From positions 372,001 to 436,000 of the forward strand of contig NZ_JAGJEA010000004.1 in NCBI RefSeq assembly GCF_018100805.1: 64,000 bases of DNA, written 5' to 3'. This DNA comes from Aquimarina sp. MMG016 (GTDB taxonomy: Bacteria > Bacteroidota > Bacteroidia > Flavobacteriales > Flavobacteriaceae). The first letter of the stretch is position 1, and every line of letters starts with the position of its first letter. Made by a program: the position numbers and the translations under genes. The notes beneath the pieces were generated by a model that was not told the DNA's origin, did not search any database, and worked only from the letters and a program-made list of their open reading frames with translations. Of the stretch, positions 43,546 through 53,100 are shown piece after piece.

Positions 43546-44183
43546 ATTTTTTTTTTTGCTTTTTCCAGTTTTGTGAATTTTTCTCCTTGTGTAAGCCCTT
43601 TTAATGTCTTTTTTACACGACTTAAATCATCCTGAATCTCACCAATTGTAGCTACATCTAGTTCCGGGTTTAAAGAATAATTTATCAAGCTACGTATTCC
43701 ATGATAACCTTCATTCAGAGAATTTGTGCAACATAATAAAGCAGCACATTTACCGATACAGTCCCTTGCTTGTAACATTCTAATTTCATTATCTGATTTA
43801 CCAGGATACTTGTTATACTGATTTTGAGGTATTTCTTGAGTAAATATTTTTTGTAGTTCTTCTGATAAACTATCTGCCGTATCTTTATAATGTTTCTCAA
43901 TAGTATTGTTATTATCGATATTACATTTTGCGATTACTCCAGCTTGCTCTTTGAACTCTTTTGAATCAGGGTCAATCTGACTATTACTTTTAATACTCTC
44001 TAATGCGTTAGCCGCGGCAACTTTGTTTTTATTTAATTTTTCGAGAACCTCTTGTGAGGCACCTGCAAGTGTTGCACTTTCTACTCTTTCTTTAATAGCG
44101 GCATATAACTTTTCAGATTCGGCAATTTTTTCCTTTAAAGATTTTATTGCATTTTTATCGGGATCATGGTGTTTAGCATCCAT
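43530..44183 (-). CDS. Paralogue B, N-terminal part, ends at an A11 run
   Basis: A 217-residue frame starting MDAKHHDPDKNAIKSLKEKI, without a signal peptide. It has long charged helices (residues ~10-110), then a Cys-rich segment (ARDCIGKCAALLCCTNS) and GEIQDDLSRVKKTLKGL, both matching paralogue A. It then runs into KAKKKIWSFC and a stop directly after eleven consecutive A (43547-43557, read as T on the plus strand). The truncated product lacks the hydrophobic hairpin and tail. It is preceded by operator copy 3 and a ~340-bp leader. Confidence 0.6.
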   Translation of the reverse strand: MDAKHHDPDKNAIKSLKEKIAESEKLYAAIKERVESATLAGASQEVLEKLNKNKVAAANALESIKSNSQIDPDSKEFKEQAGVIAKCNIDNNNTIEKHYKDTADSLSEELQKIFTQEIPQNQYNKYPGKSDNEIRMLQARDCIGKCAALLCCTNSLNEGYHGIRSLINYSLNPELDVATIGEIQDDLSRVKKTLKGLTQGEKFTKLEKAKKKIWSFC

Positions 44184-44660
44184 AAGCTTAAATATTTTAG
44201 TTTGAATAATTATTTTTTAAATGAATTTATTGATTTATCGCAAGTCAATACTTATGACCATTACTGTATAATAGGAGATGTATGAACATAAAGGAAATCA
44301 GCGATATGTTTTAAAATTTATGGTTTTTATAAAAAAGAATTTTGATTCCATTAGTTATAAATATTATCTTTTAAATGTGATCGGTTTTTTTAGGTTGGAT
44401 ACGATTCTTTGTAATTTTTAATAATTTTCTAACGTATTCAATATTTTTGTTATTCTATTTTAACAGTTCTCTTTAGGGAATTATTTCTGAAATAAATATC
44501 TATTTTATTAGAGAGCCAGTCAATTAGGGATACCCCTACTTTTTGGTATTCTGTTTTACAGAGCAATTTTTTTTGGTAAAAAATAAATTGTTTTAGTCAA
44601 TAAAGGTTTTGACTAAACCGTAAAGTTCTATGATACAGATGTATAGTGTTCATATCTTCT
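44184..44660. other. Intergenic region carrying operator copy 3
   Basis: About 480 bp between paralogue B and the methyltransferase gene. Only the operator (44521-44539) was recognised. The 340-bp leader between it and the paralogue B start is AT-rich with no clear hairpin or coding frame. Confidence 0.5.
44521..44539 (-). promoter_or_regulatory. Shared operator-like motif, copy 3 (upstream of paralogue B)
   Basis: CAATTAGGGATACCCCTAC, with the perfect inverted repeat TAGGG-N4-CCCTA. On the minus strand CTAATTG is followed after 13 nt by TAAAATAGATA. It lies 338 bp upstream of the ATG at 44183. Confidence 0.75.
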
Positions 44661-46226
44661 TTATACTAAACTGATGCGTTGAGTTGCTGCTGTAAGGTTA
44701 TTGTATAGTGTTTTGGCAGGTTCAAAATCAGGTTTTTTATTTATGAGCGCATCAAGAATGGAAAGACACGTCTCATCCTCTTCCATTATATAATAACAAA
44801 CCGCAACACAGTAGATTGTATTCTCATTAGTACCGTAAATGTCTTCAGAATGTTTGAAAAAATCGATGGCTTGCTCATAAAAACGTAATTCATAAAGTAG
44901 CTCCCCTAATTGATACGGGATATTTTGCTCTTCTTTCATTGGGTAATACCCTTGCCATACTTTATGCACCAGTTCCAGCGTGTAGTGTCGCTGTTCATCG
45001 GTAAAATCCTGACACAGCTCCTGAAATCGAAATAAGAATTGCTGAAAAAGCCTTGCATCATAGTTGCTCAATCTGATATAGGTAAATAATTCTTTGATGC
45101 CTAATTCGGGGATTTGTTTTTCGATATGTTTTTTTATACTGAAGAAATCATCTGGTCCAAAGTCGAATACTTTATTATGATATACTTGTTGAGATTCTTT
45201 GTATTGCTCTGGATTATTTACATAAAACAATAGTCCGACGGTAATATTAGACACAGGATGTTCGGGAAATAGTGTTTTCCCAGAGGATAAATGACAGTGT
45301 TCTTTAATAGCGTGATAATTTGCTGTGATCGAAAAACTACCGTGCTTGGCAATAAAAGGGGGTAATCGATATTGCCAATCATCCAGTTCATGAGCAGCTT
45401 TATCTGCAGTAATGAGTACCAGTCCTTGTTTTGATAGTTTTTTTAGTCGATCAATGCATCGAATCCCAATATGGGGGAATAACACATAACTGTCAGATAA
45501 GTTGTGTTGATAAAACTCTAAGAGTTGATTTTGACGATCATTGGCATACGGATTGGACGCTACAGGTTCCAGAATATACGTAGCTTCAAGATTTTCTATA
45601 ATCTCTTTTGTGGACATGTCAATATTAAAATCGTGTCCTTCAAGTTTTACCAGTGCATTTGAGATGTTTCCTTCATTACAATAATACAGGTCTTGAGGTA
45701 TAGAGTCAAAAAAATAATTAGCTATGGCGATTATAGGTTCTTCTACCTGATTTTGATCAACTATGATCTTGGATTTTGCCAAATGCAACATAGTATCTTT
45801 TTCGACATCGAATAGGGCATAGTCTAATATTCCTTGTTCAAAAAAAGATTGAAGTTTTGGATGTTGATCCCAAAATGCTAATGTTTCTTCTACAAAGTCG
45901 GTCATTACATATATGAAAGGCATCTTGTCGATTCCTAGTTGATGTAATTTAGTGCTTAGTGTTTGTAGCAAATGAAAAGAAAAACGTCCGGAGCCCGTTC
46001 CTAGCTCGACGATATAGATGGGTTGTTGGCATTCATTTAAAAGATTTCTATCTCTAAAAATACCGATAAGCAACTCTGCATAGGTATCTGCCATATATGG
46101 GTTACTAGTAGCATAATGAGGAACATCACCATCTTGCCAGGCATCTATATTAGTTTCTTGGAAATATTGCCTTTGGAGTTGCCATAAATCGGATTCTGAG
46201 AATTTTTGTGTTTCTGTATGTACCAT
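44661..46226 (-). CDS. SAM-dependent methyltransferase-like protein with C-terminal TPR-like region
   Basis: A 521-residue soluble protein. The SAM-binding motif I IYIVELGTGSGRFSFHLL lies near residues 70-85, followed by FIYVMTDFVEETLAFW and a PIIAIANYFFDSIPQDLYY segment of the class I methyltransferase fold; the layout recalls MidA/NDUFAF7-type enzymes but a specific match is not certain. The last ~150 residues form helical repeats of TPR type (LGELLYELRFYEQAIDFFKH, YCVAVCYYIMEEDETCLSIL). Its gene carries the shared operator 140 bp upstream and so belongs to the secretion regulon. It could modify a secreted or apparatus protein. Confidence 0.6.
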   Translation of the reverse strand: MVHTETQKFSESDLWQLQRQYFQETNIDAWQDGDVPHYATSNPYMADTYAELLIGIFRDRNLLNECQQPIYIVELGTGSGRFSFHLLQTLSTKLHQLGIDKMPFIYVMTDFVEETLAFWDQHPKLQSFFEQGILDYALFDVEKDTMLHLAKSKIIVDQNQVEEPIIAIANYFFDSIPQDLYYCNEGNISNALVKLEGHDFNIDMSTKEIIENLEATYILEPVASNPYANDRQNQLLEFYQHNLSDSYVLFPHIGIRCIDRLKKLSKQGLVLITADKAAHELDDWQYRLPPFIAKHGSFSITANYHAIKEHCHLSSGKTLFPEHPVSNITVGLLFYVNNPEQYKESQQVYHNKVFDFGPDDFFSIKKHIEKQIPELGIKELFTYIRLSNYDARLFQQFLFRFQELCQDFTDEQRHYTLELVHKVWQGYYPMKEEQNIPYQLGELLYELRFYEQAIDFFKHSEDIYGTNENTIYCVAVCYYIMEEDETCLSILDALINKKPDFEPAKTLYNNLTAATQRISLV

Positions 46227-46365
46227 TTTCTATAAAATAAAAAATGGAGAACCTCAGAAACATTATTATGGGGGTAAAGGGTAGTATGTTTGATTAGTTC
46301 TCCATTAACTAAACAAGTGTTGTAAAAACTATTGATACAAAGTTTATAGATAATACAGACAAAAA

Positions 46366-46384
46366 CAATTAGTGTTAACCCTAC
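46366..46384 (-). promoter_or_regulatory. Shared operator-like motif, copy 4 (upstream of the methyltransferase gene)
   Basis: CAATTAGTGTTAACCCTAC, identical in all 19 positions to copy 2. On the minus strand a TATAAAC element follows after 17 nt. It lies between the response-regulator stop (46394) and the methyltransferase start (46226). Confidence 0.75.
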
Positions 46385-46393
46385 GTTTTTACC

Positions 46394-47029
46394 TTATAAA
46401 AAAAGCTTGTAGTTTTCTTTTACCCAAATTAGAAGACTATGCGTTTTGGCTTCTAGTCCAAGTTTTACTCTAATATTGGCTCGATGTTTTTCAATAGTTT
46501 TAATGGTTACAAAAAGCATTGCTGCTATTTCTTTTGAGGTTTTGTTTTTGGCAATGAGATAAAGGACTTTTCGCTCTGTAGTGGTTAATTTTTTTAATAT
46601 ACCCGAAGAGCTATCTGCAGATACATTGAGAAGTTTTTGAATGTCTTTTCCTTGATAAGTTTCATTTTTACTTACTTTTTTTAGACAGTGTTCTATTTCT
46701 TCAAGTGCAAACTCTTTCAATAAATAACCATACACATTTAAATTTTTAGATTCGAAATAAAATTCTTCATTTTTATGCAGGGTAAGCAGAATAATTTTGG
46801 TATTGATTTTATTCTGAAGGCATTTTCGGGCAATCTCTATACCGGTCAATTTAGGCATCTGAATATCTAGCAATGCTATTTCTGGTTTTAGCCTAATGAT
46901 ATTATTATAAGCCGATAATCCGTCAGAAGAAGTGTCAACAACATCAAAGCCTTTGTCTGTTAAAAAGATGTGCATCCCTTTTAGCAATAAAGGATGATCA
47001 TCTGCAATAAATATAGTGGATCTATTCAT
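46394..47029 (-). CDS. NarL/FixJ-type response regulator
   Basis: A 211-residue protein with a receiver domain (acidic pair in FIADDHPLL, phosphoacceptor Asp55 in ALLDIQMPKL, switch Thr and Lys in KIILLTLHKNEE) and a C-terminal LuxR-type HTH (LTTTERKVLYLIAKNKTSKE then IKTIEKHRANIRVKLGL). It is 1 bp downstream of the histidine kinase gene, forming a pair. Regulators of this class bind inverted repeats spaced by a few bases, which fits the TAGKG-N4-CCCTA motif found four times downstream. I infer that it controls the secretion regulon. Confidence 0.92.
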   Translation of the reverse strand: MNRSTIFIADDHPLLLKGMHIFLTDKGFDVVDTSSDGLSAYNNIIRLKPEIALLDIQMPKLTGIEIARKCLQNKINTKIILLTLHKNEEFYFESKNLNVYGYLLKEFALEEIEHCLKKVSKNETYQGKDIQKLLNVSADSSSGILKKLTTTERKVLYLIAKNKTSKEIAAMLFVTIKTIEKHRANIRVKLGLEAKTHSLLIWVKENYKLFL

Positions 47030-47030
47030 C

Positions 47031-49073
47031 TTATGCGGGTATTAAAAATTCAATCTGAGTTCCTTTGTTTTTTTGGGTATTGATACTCATAGAACCTTTT
47101 AAAAGGTTAATTCTTTCTTGCATGGTTTTTAACCCGATACTCTTTTGGCTTTTATATGCTTCAGAGACTTCATAGCCTTTACCATTATCTTTTATAATCA
47201 ATTGTATATGTTTTTCGAACTTATTTATGTCTATTCTGGCTGCTGTAGCTTCTGAATGTTTTATGATATTATTTACAGATTCTTGTATGATTCTATAGAT
47301 ATTAATTTGTTGTTTGTCATTAAATAGTTTGTCTATATTTTCGATTTCGTATGAAACAAAAATTGAAGAATTTTTTTCAAACTTTTCCATAATATTGAAT
47401 ATTGCTGTAGTAAGACCAAATTCCTTCAATTCGTAAGGGTGCAAGTCGGACAAAATTGATTTTACTTCACTAATGGTTTGATTGGCAATATTTTTAATAT
47501 CATCTAAGTCGTTAAGGATAGATTGGTTTTTAATAAGTAATAGCTGTTGTCCTACACCATCATGTAGTTCTGAAGCAATACGTTTACGTTCTTGTTCCTG
47601 GGTTAGGATTAGGTTTTGAGAATAATTCTGCTGCATTTTCTTTTTTCTATCAGCATATAACTTCGCAATTACAGAATAGAAAAATCCAAAAAGGAGTGTA
47701 AGCCCTATTCCCCCAAAAATCATCAGGTTGTTTTTAATGGTATTGTCTTTTTCTAATAACAGAATATTAGCTTCTTTTTTGGCAATTTTTCGATCTTTAC
47801 GTTCGGATTCGTATCGATCCTGATAATATAGTAATGCTTTTTCTTTCTGGATACTATACATGGAATCTCTTAAATATCGATATTTTTCAAGATATTTTAG
47901 CGCTTTACTATTATTACCTTTTGCTTTATACAATTTGTAGTATAATTTCTTATGAAGAATGCCAATATGTGTAATTCTATTTCCTTTATATAGCGTATCT
48001 TGTTTTTTAAGAATTGATAATGCTACATCATAATTTTCCCTTAATTCTTCGATATAAATTTTGGCTAAATTATACTGTTCCTGAACAAATCTACTATTCC
48101 TAATTTTACTATTTAGGGTATCAAATTTTTGGATATATTGAACCGCCAATTCAAGATTTCCCTTTTTAGCGTATAGTTCTGAGGCTAACAAGGGTAATAA
48201 CCCAGCGACATCATTTATTTTTCTTTCGGATAGTTTAATGTACTTTTCCGCTTTAAGAATATATTCTTCTTGTTTATCAATTTTTTTATCACTCCTTGCA
48301 TTTAACGACATATTATAAGCAATTCTCGCGGCGTTATAATAGTTCTTCTTTTCAAGATAATATGCCAGGTTTTTCTGATTTACCTCTTCTGCTTCTTTAA
48401 AAAAACCATTTAAGGCAAAAAGAGCGGCTAAATTTTGATTGGTTCTGGCTATACCTTCGAGATCTTTATTTCTTTCATAAAAAGCTTTTCCCTTTTCATA
48501 ATCGTGAATAGCTTTAATAGATTCTCCATCAAGATGATATGCTTGTCCTCTAAAAACGATTGCATCATTTATAAAAATGGAATCTTTGGGTTTATATTTA
48601 GCAATAGCCTGGTTAGAATACTCTATAGCCTTTTTAAAATCATGTTCCTTGTAATAGGAATGAGTTGCTAATCTGCGGTAAAGCCCAGCGATATCCTTGG
48701 ATATGGTAAGCTGATCTTCGTAGTTAAGCATTTTATTAACTGCAAGTAAACCTTTGTCAAATTCTTTTTCTCTGTAATAGCTATCATATAGTTGTAATGT
48801 TCTAAAAGTTGCTTTATCAAACTCTTTTATATCGATAGCAAAATCTATAAATTGACTGGCATAGGTTATATGGGTTTTATTTTCTTTACGAAATGTGACA
48901 TTGCAAATATGTTCATACGCTTCTATTTTTAATTTAGTAGAAGTATTCGTGTCATTAATTATATTAATATGTTCATCCAATGATTCTTGACCGTAAAAAA
49001 GACATGGAAAGAATAGTAAAAGAATGTGAAAACTTATGTGGAATCTTGTTTTATGTAAAAAGTTAAAAATCAT
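47031..49073 (-). CDS. TPR-containing histidine kinase (HisKA_3 type)
   Basis: A 680-residue protein when started at 49073, which gives a proper signal sequence (FHISFHILLLFFPCLFYGQ); a frame to 49094 adds seven residues. About 350 residues of periplasmic TPR-like repeats follow (FDKALLAVNKML, YNQAIAKYKPKDS, KAIHDYEKGKAFYERN), then one membrane helix (NLMIFGGIGLTLLFGFFYSVI). The kinase part has the HisKA_3 box RKRIASELHDGVGQQ with the phosphorylated His near residue 504 and an HATPase domain (NNIIKHSEATAARIDI, IKDNGKGYE, GLKTMQERINLLKG). It would phosphorylate the adjacent NarL-type regulator. The signal is unknown. Confidence 0.9.
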   Translation of the reverse strand: MIFNFLHKTRFHISFHILLLFFPCLFYGQESLDEHINIINDTNTSTKLKIEAYEHICNVTFRKENKTHITYASQFIDFAIDIKEFDKATFRTLQLYDSYYREKEFDKGLLAVNKMLNYEDQLTISKDIAGLYRRLATHSYYKEHDFKKAIEYSNQAIAKYKPKDSIFINDAIVFRGQAYHLDGESIKAIHDYEKGKAFYERNKDLEGIARTNQNLAALFALNGFFKEAEEVNQKNLAYYLEKKNYYNAARIAYNMSLNARSDKKIDKQEEYILKAEKYIKLSERKINDVAGLLPLLASELYAKKGNLELAVQYIQKFDTLNSKIRNSRFVQEQYNLAKIYIEELRENYDVALSILKKQDTLYKGNRITHIGILHKKLYYKLYKAKGNNSKALKYLEKYRYLRDSMYSIQKEKALLYYQDRYESERKDRKIAKKEANILLLEKDNTIKNNLMIFGGIGLTLLFGFFYSVIAKLYADRKKKMQQNYSQNLILTQEQERKRIASELHDGVGQQLLLIKNQSILNDLDDIKNIANQTISEVKSILSDLHPYELKEFGLTTAIFNIMEKFEKNSSIFVSYEIENIDKLFNDKQQINIYRIIQESVNNIIKHSEATAARIDINKFEKHIQLIIKDNGKGYEVSEAYKSQKSIGLKTMQERINLLKGSMSINTQKNKGTQIEFLIPA

Positions 49074-49094
49074 CGGTTTTAAAATTATAATCAC

Positions 49095-49765
49095 CTAGTA
49101 TTAAATCAAATAAGCTATAATATGAAGGACTACTCTATTTATTAGCAATATTTTGTATTTTGTTCCTAAGTAGTCAAAGGTCTAATGAAATACTTACTTT
49201 TTTTACAATAATTTTTCAATAAAACAATAGATTCCATAAAAGAAATTGGGTTTTAGGTATGCATTTTTCAAATGTAACATTGAGCTAAAAATATAGGTAT
49301 TATAAGCTCAATGATCTTAAATGATTTGGAATGACTTATATATTTGAAAAACTGTAGCTTTAATCTCTTTAAAAGTGAAATTTTTCTAACTATTTCCTGA
49401 AATTAAAGATGATTATTATCTTCATTTTTTGTTACGAGGAAGAAAATCATTGTTATAGTAGCTTGACAAAGTATAGTTATTTTAGTCTGTTAGTGTGGTA
49501 AGCGAATAAGTCATTATTCTAATTAATTAATATATGTAACCTAAAACTTCAAAATTTAATAGTTTACGATTACCAAGTTTTCTTGTATGTTTGATTTACT
49601 AAAAATAGGTATAGAAGTATTTAGTACCGCTATCTCTGGTTAAGAGGCTGGAAAGCTGAAATTGTTAAAACAGTAGACTATTCTAAAGTAAATACTCCTT
49701 AACGTACTCTTCAATATTCTTGAATACGGAAATCAAAAAGTTTGAATTCTGAGGGATCGGATCAC
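49095..49765. other. Intergenic region, nothing recognised
   Basis: About 670 bp upstream of the kinase gene. It is AT-rich, with no coding frame, no operator copy and no strong hairpin. The last ~25 bp before repeat B (near 49745) show weak resemblance to the tRNA-like core before repeat A. Confidence 0.45.
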
Positions 49766-49890
49766 GAATAAATCACAAAAATGTGAATTACAAGTGAGTT
49801 TCAGAAATGAAGTTCGCTTCTTTTTTGGAATAAAGTGAAGTGATTCTTTTTGTGAATCTTAAAGCGGAGTTTTGTCAAGAAAGATGAAAT
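49766..49890. repeat. Direct repeat B (125 bp), right copy
   Basis: Matches 24452-24576 in the same orientation without gaps and with roughly a dozen substitutions. It marks the right edge of the secretion-system island as read here. No gene is disrupted by it. Confidence 0.8.
49792..49826 (+). terminator. Terminator hairpin inside direct repeat B
   Basis: AAGTGAGTTTCA and TGAAGTTCGCTT around GAAA, followed by CTTTTTT. The changes relative to repeat A turn G-C pairs into G-U pairs, so the stem is kept. Confidence 0.7.
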
Positions 49891-50007
49891 GAATCCTACC
49901 TATGTCACTCTATAATCAAATTATCACAATAAAATTAAAGTTTAACCCCTTTTGTTTGTGTAAAAATAGCTTATTGTCTAACACTATTAAGTATGTAGTA
50001 CATCATT

Positions 50008-50037
50008 AAAAAACCACCCAATTTCTTGAGTGGTTTA
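50008..50037 (-). terminator. Terminator after the large propeller protein gene
   Basis: On the minus strand AACCACTCAA-GAAA-TTGGGTGGTT forms a stem with one mismatch and is followed by TTTT. It lies 90 bp after the stop at 50125. Confidence 0.8.
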
Positions 50038-50057
50038 TAGTGTTGTAAATTAGGAAT

Positions 50058-50081
50058 ATCACAGCCCCTTATCTCCGTAAT
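50058..50081. repeat. Inverted-repeat element, copy 1
   Basis: ATCACAG-CCCCTTATCT-CCGTAAT. A very similar element lies at 57697-57720. Both lie downstream of genes for large surface proteins. Confidence 0.5.
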
Positions 50082-50124
50082 ATATATCTACAACCTAACA
50101 TTTTCAAGTATTTAAAGATTATAT

Positions 50125-53100
50125 CTAATACTGCTCTCCTTTACCAAGATTAGGATTCATCATATTGTTGATATCAGTATTTTGAATTTGACCATTCATA
50201 TCCATATCAGCGTTCTGATATCCTGAATTTCCCAGTAATTGTATTACTGCATTGATATCTGAGTTTTGTACCTGGCCGTTATTATCATGATCTCCCGAAA
50301 TCATAGCATATTTACCATTAGCCAATAAAATTACTGCATTCGTTCCGCCCAAAACCACTGAATCTGCTGAACTTAAATCCACATCCGCAGGTGTAGAAGT
50401 TAATCCATAGGTAGTAGCAGATACAATTCCTAAATGATTACGGTGGGTTACTGCCACAAAATAATTGCCATAAGGAACATTAAAACTTATGGGGTCGGTT
50501 CCATTACTGTCTACAATGGTTCCGTTACGCTGTAATAATCCACTTTTACCATCCACTACCAAGGTAGCATCACTTGCTTGTCGCAGCTCTACCCAAACCC
50601 AGTCTACAACGGCATTGGTTCCCGTAGTATTAAAAACAGTTGCACTCGTTGTTGCAGCATCTGTATAGGGTGATGTAATAGGTATCGTTGAAGCTACTCT
50701 AAGGTCATCTCGCATTAAACTTTCTTCTCCTACATTAGGATTGGTAGCTGCTCCTTGCAAAAAAACGATCGGATTGATCTTACTACTGGTTTGAATACCT
50801 TCCATGACCAAATCATCAATCACTAGACCTTCTTGATTTATTACTGCATCAGAATGCAATCCTATTCTGAACAAAATATTGTCTGCTGTGGTGAGATCTG
50901 TTTCTCCCAGCAATGCATTTGCAGCAAAATCATATCCGTATTCGGTCATTGTTGCATTGGTTCCTGTCCATTGTGCTCCAGGACAGCCAAAACAATCTGA
51001 ACCTTCTGTACGGCTGCTGTTATACCAATTGGGTTGACTATTGACAGATCCCAATGTTTCCCAGGACTGTCCTCCGTTTAGAGAATATTCTACATTGGCC
51101 CAGTCCCAGTTTCGTTCAAGGTCATAAGCCATTTGAAATTTTAATACCGGATTCTGAATCGTTGTAAAATCAAAACACGGAGTCACCAGAAAAGCATTGG
51201 AATTCTCCGGATAATTACCTCCCAGATTTGTCCCATACGCTTGTGTATCACTCGAAACGGTATTCAAAGTACCTCCATTTGGAATCCCTCTTTCCCAAAC
51301 ATTATTTTCTACAACTAATTCATCAGATTGATTTTCGAAGGTATTTATAGTATTGACTTCTCCCGGAGCGTTCATTGTAAATGAAGTAGCACTTTGATTA
51401 TTCTGTGCATTTTCATCATTAGGTATGTTTACTGTAATGGTAATCGTATGCGCGCCTCCTGAAGGAGTAATTTCAGGTAAATCAATCGCTATTTCCTGAT
51501 TAGAAAGTAAGGAACCATTCCACGTATAATTATTTGCTGTTCCACTGTCGATGGTATACGTAATATCGATCGTTGTGATTTCATTTTCGCCATTACTTCG
51601 TACTCTAATTTGAGGTACAACACTTCCACATCCTCTTGACGAATTATTAGGACTCGTGATCGCAGTAATAGCTACATCATCATTTAATAATTGAACTGGG
51701 ATGGATGTTCGCCAGATTCCTCTACCATATGTGCCTGCAGTTAGCGTATTGTTGGTTAAGTTAATTTCGAGATCTTCAATTTTTGTATTCGGAAGCCCCG
51801 TCATAAAAGGCTCCCAATCCGGGCTACTATCATCCAAACGGTATACTCCTAAATCTGTTGAAACATAGATTGGATTCAATGGATGATTACCCTGATGTAC
51901 AATCTCTGCAGGGTATTCTGTAGCCACAGGAAAGTTACCTGTAATATTGGTCCAGTTATATCCTCCATCTGTTGTTTTAAAGATTCCTTTATTGGCATAA
52001 TCCCCATCAGTTGTAATCCACATAATATCAGCATTATCCTGATGGATCTCGATACTTGTTATAGAATTACCTACTACATTGGTATTAAAGTCCAGTGTTT
52101 GTCCTCCATCACTACTAACTCGAAGGTTCTGGTGGCTTGAAGACACAATTCTGTTAGGATCTGAAGGTGCAATTTCTAAAACATTCGTATAGCCATTCCA
52201 CGCTCCGACTTGCTCCCAGCTTTCGTTTGTTCTGTTCAGTTTAAAAAGGTTATCCCAGGCAGCATAGACCTCGCCATTACTATCGGCAGAAAGCGGTGTT
52301 ACCCAAACCCCATTACCTGCTCCCCCAGGTTTTGAAATCCAGGTATCAAATCCATCTGCACGATTAGAAATGTATAAGCGTCCACCGTTTTGAATAAATC
52401 CATAGTAGGTATTATCATCGGCAGGAGTAATTAAGCTGTTTACACCGTCTCCAGGGTGATATGCTCTGTATTCTCCATTAACTCCTACTCCAAAACCTCC
52501 ATTGTCTTGTAATCCTCCGGCAATATTATCCGGGTTACCTTTGGCTACAGCTACATTAAAAAATTCTCCAATCTGTAAATCCTGGTAGTGTGGGGTAAAA
52601 TTGACTCCGTTATCTTCACTTGAGTATATCCCTCCATCTGAGGCGACAAATACTTTTCCGTTTGCGACACGAATACTATGAATATCAGCATGCGTATAGG
52701 CTTCAGTTAAACGATCCCAGCGGTTTAATTTGGTCCAACTTTGCCCACCGTTTGTTGATTTCCAAACGTCCATGACTCCCACATAAATTTCATCTGCATT
52801 GGTATCAGAAACTCCCATCGCCATATTATACCAAACCTGGCCATTTCCGATCAAGGTATAACTATCTACTTCTCTGGTAGTAAAGCTTTGTCCGCTATCG
52901 GTAGATCTATATATTCCGTGTTGACGATTATCTGCCCCATCAGAGCTAAAAATGTATACATAGTTAGGATTTGCGGGCGTTACGTCGATAACCATCCTGA
53001 ATGTATTGGTTGGTACCCCATTAGTTACCTGTGTAAAGCTACCACCACCATCTGCAGAACGGAAGAATGCTGTAAGACTCACTGCATATACTACGCTGGC

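Noticed and set aside
18549..49890. A single ordinary integrative conjugative element from the helicase-like gene to repeat B
   Set aside because: The integrase would lie in the middle, the attachment-like remnant and one direct repeat also lie inside, and no relaxase is present. Two adjacent elements fit better, although an old decayed element cannot be excluded.
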